Shown in pieces: positions 47,805 to 59,300 of a DNA stretch of 64,000 bases. Under the pieces are notes generated by a model. That model had not been told where the DNA came from and did not search any database. It saw only the letters and a list, made by a program, of their open reading frames with translations. Positions within the stretch are counted from its first letter, which is position 1. The number at the start of each line of letters is the position of its first letter. This DNA comes from Bigelowiella natans CCMP2755. Lineage: Eukaryota; Cercozoa; Chlorarachniophyceae. The DNA lies in assembly GCA_000320545.1 (NCBI GenBank), contig ADNK01003179.1, forward strand, positions 62,501-126,500. Reading direction: 5' to 3'. A program made the translations under genes and the position numbers.

Positions 47805-50800
47805 TTAAGACTGTTTCTTCTCCTCGTTGACCTCTTTTGGCGGATTGAGAATGTTAGCATACGATTCCTGTGCGAAGTACACAACGTCCTGTCCAAAATA
47901 TGTCATTATGATTTGTTGTGCAAGGAAATGGATGAAGAAAAAAAAAATGACGTCAAATTATCACCTTGTCCGAGTCTTCAGCCATTTTCGAAAGTATTGG
48001 CTTTATCTATCGTAAATAACGAATTTGATGAGGAAAAGCAGCTTTTGCCAATGATGGTGGGATCATGTAGAATTGCAAAATTGGGCAACAGTTTTGCGTT
48101 CGCTTACTTAATAATACCTGGTCATCCACAGCCGATTTTCCCATAAATTTTGCTATGTGTGAAAGTTTCTTTGCCAAAGTAAACCTTATATTTGCAACCT
48201 GAAGGGAAAGAGATGAGAATGGCGTGGTGGTTTATTCTTTATAAACCAGTAGCGCATGAAGAGGACGTGATGATAATCCGTATGCAGTACTCATCATTAT
48301 CATCATCATTGTTGTTGTTGTCGCATATTTAAACCACCTTGTCTTTTGAGAGAGTATCTATGAGTGGCATGAGTTCTTTTACGACCCCATCGTTCCCCAT
48401 AGCCTGTGCCAGATACTGACCACACCAAGCAATTAGAAATGAAAGTTTGATGAATGTAAAAGATTTACGCGCATATGCATTTGAAGAAGAGGAAATTTTG
48501 TTTTTATATGTACGTACAGAAATGAATTAAGATCGTGGAGATAATGACGATGACGAACGACAAAGATTCAATCTTCCTTACGTTGATTGCGTAAACAGCT
48601 GACATCCTGTAGCTTGGTTTCTTATGTTCGCTCAGTGCTTTCACCTCCGGTACGAGGTTTGTGTAAGTCCATTTTGCCTCGAAGATCTCCGCAACTTCTT
48701 TTAGATTCTGAGATCATTCAAATAAAGTTGATTGTGACGACGGAGACAGAACGAGACAATATTCCTAGTATACGCGAAATAAAGAAGCATTTCGAATAAC
48801 ATTTCAACCTCTGCAAATCGTCATAATTTATAATGATGTTATCGCTCATTGATTATGTCTTAATTTTAAATTTTATATACCTCTGCAGCGACCATTCTGA
48901 TCTTCCATACGGAATCCTTCAGCCAATCTACGCACTGCTTGCTGTGAGAAATATAGAGGCGGTTATTAGACGGAAATTAGACGGAGGAGGGGGTGTCGGG
49001 GTTGTGAATGAAATTAGTAGCCGACAACTTCGGCTTGTTTTCTTGCTCCCCAATAGAATAATCTCTTTAAATTCCATCCGAAATTTAGAGAAAGAACACT
49101 TATATTTTTTTATGTTATTAGTTACCAGAGATGCTTTTCGAACATCGAAGCTCCCAACTTTCGACCGAGGAGAGGCACATACTTAAGGATAGCCAAGCGG
49201 ATTCTCCATTTCTATAAAATTAATAGGATTGGAGGGAAGTTAACACTGGTGACAAAAAAACGATATTTTTTTATAATATGACCAAAAACATAGATTCCAT
49301 CTAAGAGAAGAGATAAGATTGTGTACTAGCGACCTTATCTCTAGCAAGATCGTCCACAGCCGGTAGTAACGACTGAGCTAGTAACTCCACACCGATCACG
49401 TTATTTACGGACTCAAGCTATGATGCCAATGGAAAGGGACGGGATACAATAATTAGGTAAGGGTGATCAATATATTCTATGGCAGAAGAAAAGGAAAGCT
49501 AGAGACCTTCGAAATGATCTTGAGTCTAACTTCAGGATCTTCATCTTTTAACAGCTGAAGGAATTGCGGTAGCAGTTGCTCTAAGACCACTTGTTTCGGC
49601 GCACAATTTGCCAGGCTCATAATCACTGAAGCCAATGCCGCCCGCGTGTACTGGGATTCATCTTTAGCTAACGCCTGCAACCGATAATTAAAAAGGCTTG
49701 AGCTTGCGACAAAATTTAATTCAATAATTTGATGCAGTTAGCACGAGTTCATAATTTGGTCCGCGAGAATGCGTATATGGAACAGTCACAAATGATTCTA
49801 GTTTCTCTCATATTTTATACTGAATTTGACCTCAATGGGCCTCATTAGTTTATCAGTTGTAAGTTTCTCTCCAGCAAGCTGAGCAACTTCTGCAATCTGT
49901 AACGACAGAAACAGAGAGCATGAGTGTCATGTCAGATTATCTGCATGGGGTGTGTGAGATGGTATCCTAAGGGCGGGTTTTCTTTATTTACCTTCTGAGC
50001 AGCAGCAGTGCGAACTTCCGCTTCTCCATCCTAAATGATTTGTGAATTTGAAGACTATGAGAATAATGAAATCATAAAAGATGGACACTACATTACGAAT
50101 TTTAGCCAGGCTACCTGTAGGAGCTGCACGAAAATATTGATCATTTCATGCCGATTTTTTTTCTCTTCTCCAGCCTGGTGCAGTAGTCAGCACAGAAAAA
50201 GAAGAGACTTAATAGGGACCTCAAGACAACCATTACTATTTTGAAGAATCTTTCTTTGTTGACCAGATTATCGTTGTCGCTTACCGCTTCAGTCAGGGAA
50301 GGAAATTTATCCGCAACCATATATCGGACGCGCCAACTTTTGTCTTTGCAGAGTGCATAAATCGCAGGGAGAATCTGCAAATAGAGCCAAAGTCTTAAAA
50401 TAATATGACGAGGAATCACCATTTACGCAGCTGCAGCTAATCCGCAATACCTTCGCTTCCCTATCCTCTGGTTTAAGCAAATTTGCCACCATTACACAAT
50501 TTTCTACTGTGCGAAGACGGACAGAGTCTTGTGCATCCTGAAAGATATTCGTTTAGAGTGCATACCTTCGACAAACATTTGCATCACTTAAGAATTTTGT
50601 CTCTGACCTTGGTCAATTTCGACATAGATGGTACTATTTCGCTCATCACGTGCTTGTAATCTATCACACTGAGAAACACACCAATTTAAGCAATCTCCGA
50701 CTATTGATAATCTCTAATATCAAAAAGCAACGGCACCTTGCAAATTTTCCGAGCTGCTGACAAGCAGCTCGCCTCACCATAGGAGTATCATCTTCACATA

Positions 50801-50926
50801 ACTTGACAAAAAGCTGCCTCATTTCATCCTGAAGAAAATGGAAATTCACGAAGGTTCACACGCTTTCTTTGCGTATTCTCTCCTTCCCCCTCTCTTTCTC
50901 TACATTTACGTCCACCCACTCACCCA

Positions 50927-50957
<31 letters not shown>

Positions 50958-52042
50958 TGACCTGATCCTTCTGTGCTAAACTCGAGTAAACAATCTCGAA
51001 GAGGCTGCTAGATGAAACTCGTGATGTAAACCACTTCCCTGTTGCTAGTCGTTTCACAAGAGGCGCCTGAAGAGAGAAGCATGTTCTAATTCCAGCCACC
51101 CAAGTCGTCGAAAACAATGCAAAAGAAGATGCGCAAACTTACCATATGTGTTTCAAGTTGAGACTTATTAAGAACTTTAACTATTTTTTTCATAGATTCC
51201 ACTGCTCTATCTCTTACGACAGCCTCTTCGATCCCTGAAAGGGTCTCGAGAGGTACCAAGAGTACGTGAGCATTCTCCGATCCTCCTAGATTATTTATTG
51301 CATGATTAGGCGAGAGTATGGTTTTCCAGGTGCCTGCTACTACCTACGCAATCCGGTAAGTCGCCTAGCTGCTCAGAAAGGACTACAAGAATGTCGTCCT
51401 AAAATACGATTATTACAAGTCATCGTTCGTTCCAATCTTATGAAACATTATGCTTCAAGTAGCGCTAATACCTCATCATCTACAAATTCACTGAGATATG
51501 GCACGAGTTCCCGAATAGTTCGTTCAGGGCCCAACGCCTTGGCGATTGTGGTTAATTTTCTAAAAAGAAATATTGTCATCATGATACCAAGCAATTAACC
51601 ACACGATCGGAAATGAATTTCTTACTTCATCGAATTCAATCTAATCTGCATGTCGTCGTTTTGGAGCTCGTCAATCAACACGGCAACAAGAAGCTCGTCA
51701 TTGTTCTGCAGCATTACCCAAAAAAATAAATTAGATTGTAGGTCGTTCAAACAAGTTACAATTAAGACCTCTCCTTCGCCGGTTGCAGCTGCGGCTGCCA
51801 CTTGTTCCTATTATAAACCCAAACCAGTCTCATATTTTTAACCTCCTTCTCACTACTTCATAATAATGAATCTCGTTCTTATTCAACTAAGTACCTGATT
51901 GCCATTCTCTACCTCCATGTTTGAAGCTCCCGCATTATCTGGCATGGCAGAAAAGAGACAGTTATTTCCAACCTTTATAAAGCATTACGTTTGCATTATT
52001 TTATGGTTCATTCTTGCCTTTAGGCATATTTTCCACTTCCAT
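47805..52042 (-). CDS. PPP2R1A: PP2A 65-kDa scaffold (A) subunit, HEAT repeats, about 15 short exons
   Basis: The A subunit is the HEAT-repeat scaffold holding the PP2A catalytic and B subunits. The minus strand shows the repeats in order. After a short acidic N-terminus (MEVENMPK, then [15 protein letters not shown]) comes [20 protein letters not shown]. Next are [20 protein letters not shown] (about 51560-51480), [20 protein letters not shown] (about 50800), [20 protein letters not shown] (about 50340) and [20 protein letters not shown] (about 49550). The C-terminal exon reads [20 protein letters not shown] and stops at 47805. Introns are short and almost free of microsatellites apart from a CA tract at about 50925-50957. 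The start at 52042 needs a GC-AG intron. The alternative is an ATG at 51945. Confidence 0.9.
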
Positions 52043-53400
52043 GGCCACTGAATTTGAGATCGTCACCCGATATTCCTAAGGAGGTAATTGAAACTTGGGT
52101 GTTAAAAATGCGTCACCCCTATCCTTAACCTCAACTTCGTATATGTAACATGCAATTGGGCCGCAACTTCCTAAACACTATGCTAACAACTGTAATTTGT
52201 ATCCAGGGATAAATTAACTTTCAGAAAAATCATTTTGAACTAAAGAAACCTCTGATCGGTCTTGTTCTCTTGATTTGCAGTCCCTCTTACACTCAAATGT
52301 ACCTTTATCACACATTTTTACTTGCAGTACTTGTAACGCTTGCAGTACATGATTACCACAATGTAGGTTCATAGTTACAACCATGTGGATCTACATGTCC
52401 TCTCACAAGGTACTTAATTGCTCAGGGGTAGGGAAAAACATTCTTTCAGCGCGTCCAAAACTAGAAGAAAGATTGGATACGTTGTAACTATCTCGAGTTG
52501 TATGATGAATGTGACCACATTGACGACGATTCTCTAAAAAGCCTAAAATATATGCAAAGTTTGGGAGTTGAATTACCAGGCGGGGAGGGGATGCAAATGA
52601 ATGACTGCTGGTTTATAATCAGACTCATCAGTCTCGATAGACAATTCTTCGGTCACAACAAGTGTTATAAAAATAGAAGACGACAAAGAAATATTCATGT
52701 CTTATAATATAAATATCACCTAATTTTTATAATAATCCATTCAAGAATCCTTTCCCTCGTATTTTTGTGCAGCAAGCAAGGGCTTAGCTGCTGGCGAGGC
52801 ACCACGGAGCTGAGAAGCTCTTCAACTTTTCGTGCGAAAACTACAATAGTGGAAGTCTTAATCTATTTTCCCTCTATATTTTTGATAGAAGCACACTAGC
52901 TTTTTGTCCATTTTGGTTTGAAATGCCGAGCGTGTAAAATGGATTCTTTCTCAGCGGTGTGAACTTGAACTAATTAGCTAAACCACAACGCATGTTTTTA
53001 GCCAAAATTAAGTGTAGCTTCAATTTTCTTTCATAGCTCCTGCTTTGTTGACATGAATCATTCGAATTTGCTTGTCTCACTATAAAATAGAGTTCCTGGA
53101 AGCATCGTGACTCGTGACTCCGTCGCGGCGTTGATGAGACTATTATTCCCGTCAAAAGCTTAAGGATATCGATGTGAGTTAACAATACTTGATGAGGAAC
53201 AGCAGCAGCAACAACAACAACAACAACAACAACAACAAGGTATATTCCTGTTGCTTTTCCATCGTGAGTAAACCAAGCAATGTTCTGTTCGGAAGTCAAT
53301 ACAGTGATATTACATCAGTTCTCTTGACCTGGAAATGATTGTCTATTAGTAAAATATACCCAAAATATCCCAAAAAAATGTACGTATTTTGAAGCTTAAA
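52043..53400. promoter_or_regulatory. Divergent intergenic region between PP2A-A and the coiled-coil gene
   Basis: About 1.35 kb of AT-rich DNA with a (CAA)n at about 53205-53239. ORFs on either strand (for example 52498-52707) start at non-ATG codons or show repeat-driven composition. I see no gene. It should contain the promoters of the two flanking genes. Confidence 0.45.
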
Positions 53401-55092
53401 ATGGATGGACATAATATTAGCCTAGGGCAGACTCAGAGCATCATGGAGGAAATGGGGGCTTCCGAAGTCCCAGAGAAGGGGGGTACTGACGAGAACGAGT
53501 TGATGGAAAAAGTATCGGCGATGACCAGGTGAATCCAAGAAATATGTTTGTCTAATCTCTTTCTTGAGAGCGCGAGCGATGAAAACTTGTATGCTTGGAA
53601 AGCTTCCATGTTATCTCAAAGCTCATTCGCCGTTGCTGCACCAACCTATCGATAAACCATATTCACGAGCTGCAATTCAAGATATGTTCATTGATGCAGG
53701 AACCCTGACCCCAATCTTGCATCCGTGATGGGACGTAAACGAAGGGGAAAGGTCGTCGAGTTTCTGAGTAGCATCTTCGGTCTCGATTCGACTACCATGA
53801 TCATAGTCCTCAAGAACCTAGCTGTGAATCTCCTCGTCGCTTGGAATCACAGCCGTCAGATTACGAATTATTATAACGCAAACACTGTACTGGATGAGCT
53901 TGTTTCAAAGATCGCAGAACTGGAAGAGCAATACGATTCAGATCTGGAGACTATTAACCGGAATGGGGTAAGAAGACCAAGAAGATCGAGACCTTATGCC
54001 CTACTGCAGTTCTTAAAAAAGTTTATCCTCAGACGGCGCTCCAAAGCGCAAGAACAGATTTTGGAGTCAGCTCGTATGCTTGAGTACCGAAAAAAACAAG
54101 AACGATACCAAATGCAAGCATTTATTTATGTTACTTCGAGAATCGTTGCTGCAATTGGGCAGCATCTCTGGCGCTCTATTCTTCAACATGGAGGTTCAGC
54201 TTGTGTCTAACTTTGCGCATATGAATCCTAACTTTCGTGCATCTTTCATTTAATTACTAATATCAAAATCCTCTGTATCCCTTTCGTCCTTTCTGCCTGT
54301 TGATAACGATCTGGATAACGATCTGACTTTATATTGGCATTATAAATACAATCATAACGCTTTGAAGGCGTGTACCAGGCTCTCCGAAGTTCCCCCCTAG
54401 AACGGCCTGAGGATATTGCGCGAGGTGAGAGGCTGGATATTGAAGGCAGAGTTGCTGATTTGGAGAGACAAATTCACGATGTTGAGCTGCGAGTCGCCAA
54501 GAATCAAGCGTTAGGAGAAAAACGCGATGATATCAATAATGAGGATGCAAAAAGCCCCCCAAATGAAAATGTTGGGGCGGTGGAGGCGCCGGTAACAAAG
54601 AGCAAGGATCAGGATATCGATAGACTTTCTCGTCTACGCCATAAGCACTCGATATTTAGCACTGTGCTGAAGATGGAAATCATCAAATTGAGAATCTCCA
54701 GTCTTGCCCAGTATTTTGACAGGATCATATCTACCGAGTGGAATAAGTATATCAGCAGTATGGTAAACATAATTGTCAATTTGATCAGTAGCGCATATGC
54801 AACTTACGATTCTAAAAAGCTGGCACTGGTCGTCAAGAACCCAAACTTGAGACTTCCAAAACTTCATCGCTACATCCCTCACTACCTATACAGTTGGATC
54901 ACAGTGAGCTCCTATCGATGGATACCTACTTACATACATCTCACGGCATGTTACATAAACTTCAAGACATGTATCACTGCAAAGACTACGAGAATAAGCT
55001 TGAAGCGCGAAGTGGAGCACCTACGGGAATTAGAGATTAGGTTTCGAGCTGCCTCTAAGCGGTTTCTTAAAGTAATGAGTGAGAATGAATAG
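53401..55092 (+). CDS. Uncharacterised helical coiled-coil protein (three exons, about 448 residues)
   Basis: Exons 53401-53528, 53700-54193 and 54368-55092 join in phase. The ATG at 53401 opens a short acidic leader (MDGHNISLGQTQSIMEEMG). The body is helical with heptad-like stretches: ITNYYNANTVLDELVSKIAE, DLERQIHDVELRVAKNQALG and REVELRELEIR-like segments near the end. Two moderately hydrophobic helices (DSTTMIIVLKNLAVNLLVAW and SSMVNIIVNLISSAYATY) might contact a membrane. The middle is Arg/Lys-rich (RRPRRSRPYALLQFLKKFIL). No catalytic motif and no family recognised. If the second intron is retained the frame stops at 54210. Real coding status is supported by codon-level complexity, three agreeing phases and a position divergent to PP2A-A. 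Confidence 0.55.
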
Positions 55093-55240
55093 TTGTGTGA
55101 TTAATCTTGAGCTTCGAAAAGGATCGGAAGCGTATGTAGTATAGCTGCTGAATACCAATATAGGCATATTTTAAGCTATGCTATTATTTGAATGAAATAT
55201 ATAGACTATAGATCGACAGTATGTGTATAAATATGCATAT

Positions 55241-55247
<7 letters not shown>

Positions 55248-55282
<35 letters not shown>
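55248..55282. repeat. (TA)n microsatellite
   Basis: TA tract with flanking TATG repeats about 160 bp downstream of the coiled-coil gene. Confidence 0.95.
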
Positions 55283-55286
<4 letters not shown>

Positions 55287-56316
55287 GAAGTTTATATTTA
55301 TGCATATTTGTCTAATAAAATGTAACCAATTATAAAGCTGATGCAAAGTGTGAGGAGGTCGTGCATGCGCAGCAAAAGTCAGGCATCGTCAAGTCAATCA
55401 GGAGAAAACACCTGAACTGCGTGCACGACATCATGCTGCAGAAAGGAAGGAAGATGCGCCCGCTTCCTTTGCTGACACAAAGCAGCTGCAGCGCTGTGCT
55501 GCCCTTGTCGCAGGCACAGAACTCGCCTGCACTGGCAGCCTGTTGCTCACTGCTTGTCGCAGCCTCCAAACGCCCGCTGGCGTTGCTGCTGCTGCCACAA
55601 GCATGCACTGCCTGCGATTGCAGACATGCATGCAGCTTTGCAACGCAACGTGCAATGTCAGAATGCCAGAAGGTGCATGCGTGATGCGAGCACCGCTAGC
55701 TAGCTAGCTAGCAGACAAACCTCTGCAGCGCGTACGCTCGTCTAGCTAGCCGTTGCGCTGCAGTTTGGCTACGCATCGCATCACACCTCGCTCATGCACA
55801 TCATTGCACAGGGGGGACATCGCGATCGTGTGGACAGACACAGCTAGGCGACATGCGACATGCGACTCGTGTATCGCACGCACATGCATGACGACATGGT
55901 GTGCCGACATGGTGTGCCGACGTGCGCAAGCAGGCGGCTGTCGCGCCATCGGTTTGACGACGAGCAGCGACACGTTTGCAATGACATGCTAGCTAGCTAG
56001 CTAGCTAACTAGCGAAGGCAGCGCAAATGTAGCGCTTGCGCATTCGCCGTTGCGCCATTGTTGCCCATGCTTCATTTGTGCAGTGCTGACATGATCATGC
56101 ACATACTACATGAAGCGGCTGGCGTGTAGATGAGACATGCTACAACATGAGTGGATCTAGTTCGGCTTGATGAACTAGCAAGTTTCTGAGTGAATCTAAT
56201 TTAGGCAAGTTGGCATTAACTAAATAAAATGCTATGACGTCGCATCTTCCTATGGAACTTACTATTATCGGACAAGTATATAAAAGATCATAGTGAAACT
56301 AAACTAAGGCAAGATC
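55283..56316. other. Palindrome-rich convergent spacer, island 7
   Basis: Non-coding DNA between the 3' ends of the coiled-coil and dynein genes. It contains GCTAGCTAGCTAGCTAGC twice (about 55695 and 55989), ACATGCATGCAGC and an ACATGGTGTGCCG tandem pair (about 55891-55920). GC is higher than in the divergent spacers. Overlapping ORFs on both strands reflect the lack of stops in this composition. Confidence 0.6.
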
Positions 56317-56322
56317 TTTATT
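56317..56322 (-). terminator. AATAAA polyadenylation signal of the dynein gene
   Basis: AATAAA on the minus strand 25 bp after the stop codon at 56347, implying a very short 3' UTR. Confidence 0.65.
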
Positions 56323-56346
56323 TCATTTCGGTTTTTATTCCCCGCT

Positions 56347-59300
56347 TTACATCGGAACTTCCAGGAGCATAACCACTCCCGACAATGTCCATTTATCTGG
56401 GTGGTATTTAGTCCTTAGCGTCGCGTCAAAAACGTACGTGGGGCCTCTGAACGTTGTCTTGTAGCATGGGCACGTGTAGACGCCATTAGTCTCCAGCTTT
56501 TCTCTCAAGATAGCCCTGCAGACAATCACGGGCATCCTGTCAAAGAGAACACGCGGCAGGCATTCTTCCAAGCAGCTTTGCTTCGAATCCCACCGCGCAG
56601 CCTCGAGCCATAGGCCGGTGACATATGCTCCGTCACGTACTGCTGTCTCAATCTCCTCAGGCTGTTTCCTAGTGACGTCGGTCATGATAGTGAGCTTGTC
56701 GAGCTCCTTCTGTTGGGTCTGCGCAGTGACCTGCATGATGGATGTGAGGAAAGACTGCGGGTTGAAGCACAAGCTCAGATCAACGACCACTGGGATGCTC
56801 GTAGGCTCCTCAGTCCACCGTGAAAGCTGCTCTGCCCTTTCTAACAAGTTTTCAAGCCAGTCGGCCAGATTGCGTAGCGAAGGGTAAGCTTTGGCTGCCC
56901 AATTGTCGGGCACACGGTTGAGCTCTAGCGAGGCGGCGAGGTTCTCCATACGGAGGGACATCTGGAGTTCTCCCTTCATTCCGAGTTCAAGCTCCTCGAG
57001 CGAGTTCTTCATCTCATCGCGCAGAAGGTTCATTCGGTCACACTCTTGAAGGAACACGTTCTGATAAGGGCCACGCTCCTCAGCGCCGATACGCGTACTA
57101 ATATCCTCAGTGTCATATTGGATGGGCTTGACTTTCTCTAGGATACCGTTGAGCAGGGTTCTTACGGGGTTTTCGTCCTCTTTGCTCTCGGCGCCACCTC
57201 CACTCTCATCGTCGTCGTTTTGACCACGTGGTTGCAGTTCCTGTACCACAGAGAACAAGTTGACACCCTCCAGTGTACGCACAGCAATCTCGGCGTTGGG
57301 ATGCATCCCGAACGCCACTGGCGACTCAACCTGGAGGTACTCGTCGATATAAGCGAAGTATTCGTCGTAAGGGAGGGGTTCAGGAGATGGGAATTTCTCT
57401 TCAGGATAGCTCTCACTGAAAGGGAACAGCTCCATACCATCGAGCAGCTCCTGCTTGAAGTAGAAGCGCATGTATGTCATATTAAGCCTTCGGTCCCAAT
57501 CATCGGTAATGTGGCCTCCATACAGAATCTCTCCGAAGATGTAACGTAGGTCAGACCATGGGATCTTGTCGCCACCGCTGCCACGCTCGAGATAGTTACT
57601 GAGGACTTGGCCAGAGTTTTCGAGGTCTCCGGTGTTGAAGGGGTAGCTCCTGTTCCAACCCTTTGGACCGAACTTGCAGCGCTCTATGATCACAGCGTGA
57701 TAGTGGCAAAGCGCGAATAATATCATCTTGACCTTGCCGTCCTTGTATTCAAACTCCTCCTTTTCGAACGTGGCAAATGCCCTCTTCAGGTTTTGAACGA
57801 GACCTTGAGGAGGCTCGTTGGTAAGCTTAATCGATCGCTCAAGAAGCCCGATAGGGATCTGCTTGCTAGGCTCAGCGGAGAGGAAGAGCCTAAAGTCAGG
57901 ATGGTAGGCATTGGATGACGTGTAGTCATTCAGCTGCTTCTCGAGTTCGCCAGTCCAAGAAGGCATCAAGTGGATGTTCTCCAAAATGACCCAGTGACCT
58001 TCCTTCACACCGATTGCAAGCTTGCGCATGGCCACCACGTCTTGTCCCTCCCCGAGAGCTACTCGATGCCATTTCTTCGGGAAGTAACCACGCTTGGTTC
58101 CAATATCCTGCAGGTTCACAACAGGATCGGCCCCCGGAGATAGGATGAAGAAGATAGGCGTCGTAACCGCAGAGTCGTCGAGCGAGCGCTTCAGAATTTC
58201 TGTGAAGGACACTCCGGCATCACACTGTACGTAGTCGCGTCCATCTGGAAGGGTCTTCTCGGCATAGAGGTTCATCGAGGCCGTGAGGCGGTCGGGTCGA
58301 ATAGCTCGCACAACAAGCATATGCATGAAGAAGTCTTGCTGGATGAGCTTCCTCCAATTAGATGGCAGGGGCAGCACCTCAGGTCGCGGCTTGTTGTACC
58401 ATTCCTTAAATCGGTTTGGTGACGCAAGAACATCCGAAGCAATAGATTCGAAACCCTTGAGCTCGGCTAGAGCGTTCAGACAAGCCCAGGCATTTTCAGG
58501 AAGCCAAGAGATTGATGCTGGCTGCTCCTCACCCATCTTCTTCGGCCCTTGCAGGAGGAAGTTAAAGTAGGACAGGTTGAACTGCACCTTGAGGTCAGGT
58601 GAGCGTCGGCGCATAAGCTTAAAGAGCAGCTGAGCAACGAGGATCAGCTTGTGCCTGGAGAAGGTTCCACGGTTCACCCAGCGGAAGATCGTAATTCGGA
58701 TCGTCTTCTTGAGCGCTGCCACTCGGAACGTGACATCGTTGGGGTCTTTGGGCTTATCAGCGCGGTCAATCGCCTTGAAGAAGAAGGTTGTGAACGCTTG
58801 CAACGAGTATTGATACATGTGATCAATGGTCCAAAGCTGCATAAGAAGGAAGTAAATCCACGAAGCTTCTTGAGCAACGGGTCGGTACTTGTTTCTCGCC
58901 TCGTTGATGAGGACCTCGGCCTCCTTGGCCTCTGAGACCTTGTTCGCAACCTCGACGGATTTCTGCTTGGTGAGCTCCAGACCGTCGATGAGCTCGATGT
59001 TGTCGAGGATTGTAGCGGGATCTGCAGCGTTAAGCATAGCGAGCAACTTGTCCTCGAGCTGCGCGAGCTCGATGTTGTACTCGTTGATCGCTCGCACAAG
59101 GCCTTTCTTCTTTTCCTCAAGATCAGGTCGCTCCTTGTTTACGACAAGGGCAAGGAGCTGATCTTCAAGACCAGTCTCAGTGACCATAAAGTTGATCAGA
59201 GTTGTCTGTGCAGCAATCTCAGGCTTGTAATGCGGATTGGGCAGCTTCGTCTGGATCACGAGCTTGAAATTGAGGTCGTAATCGACCATCTCGCCCAAGT

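Noticed and set aside
48587-49186. Plus-strand ORFs across PP2A-A introns and exons
   Set aside because: They cross HEAT-repeat exons of the minus strand and show no independent support.
55330-55992. Overlapping Cys/Ala-rich ORFs before the dynein 3' end
   Set aside because: Same composition artefact as in the other islands. Frames on both strands are open at once and none has splice or start context.
4500-56316. Islands as transposable elements
   Set aside because: No long terminal or inverted repeats, target-site duplications, or transposase or reverse-transcriptase coding were visible. A degenerate repeat family cannot be excluded without alignment.
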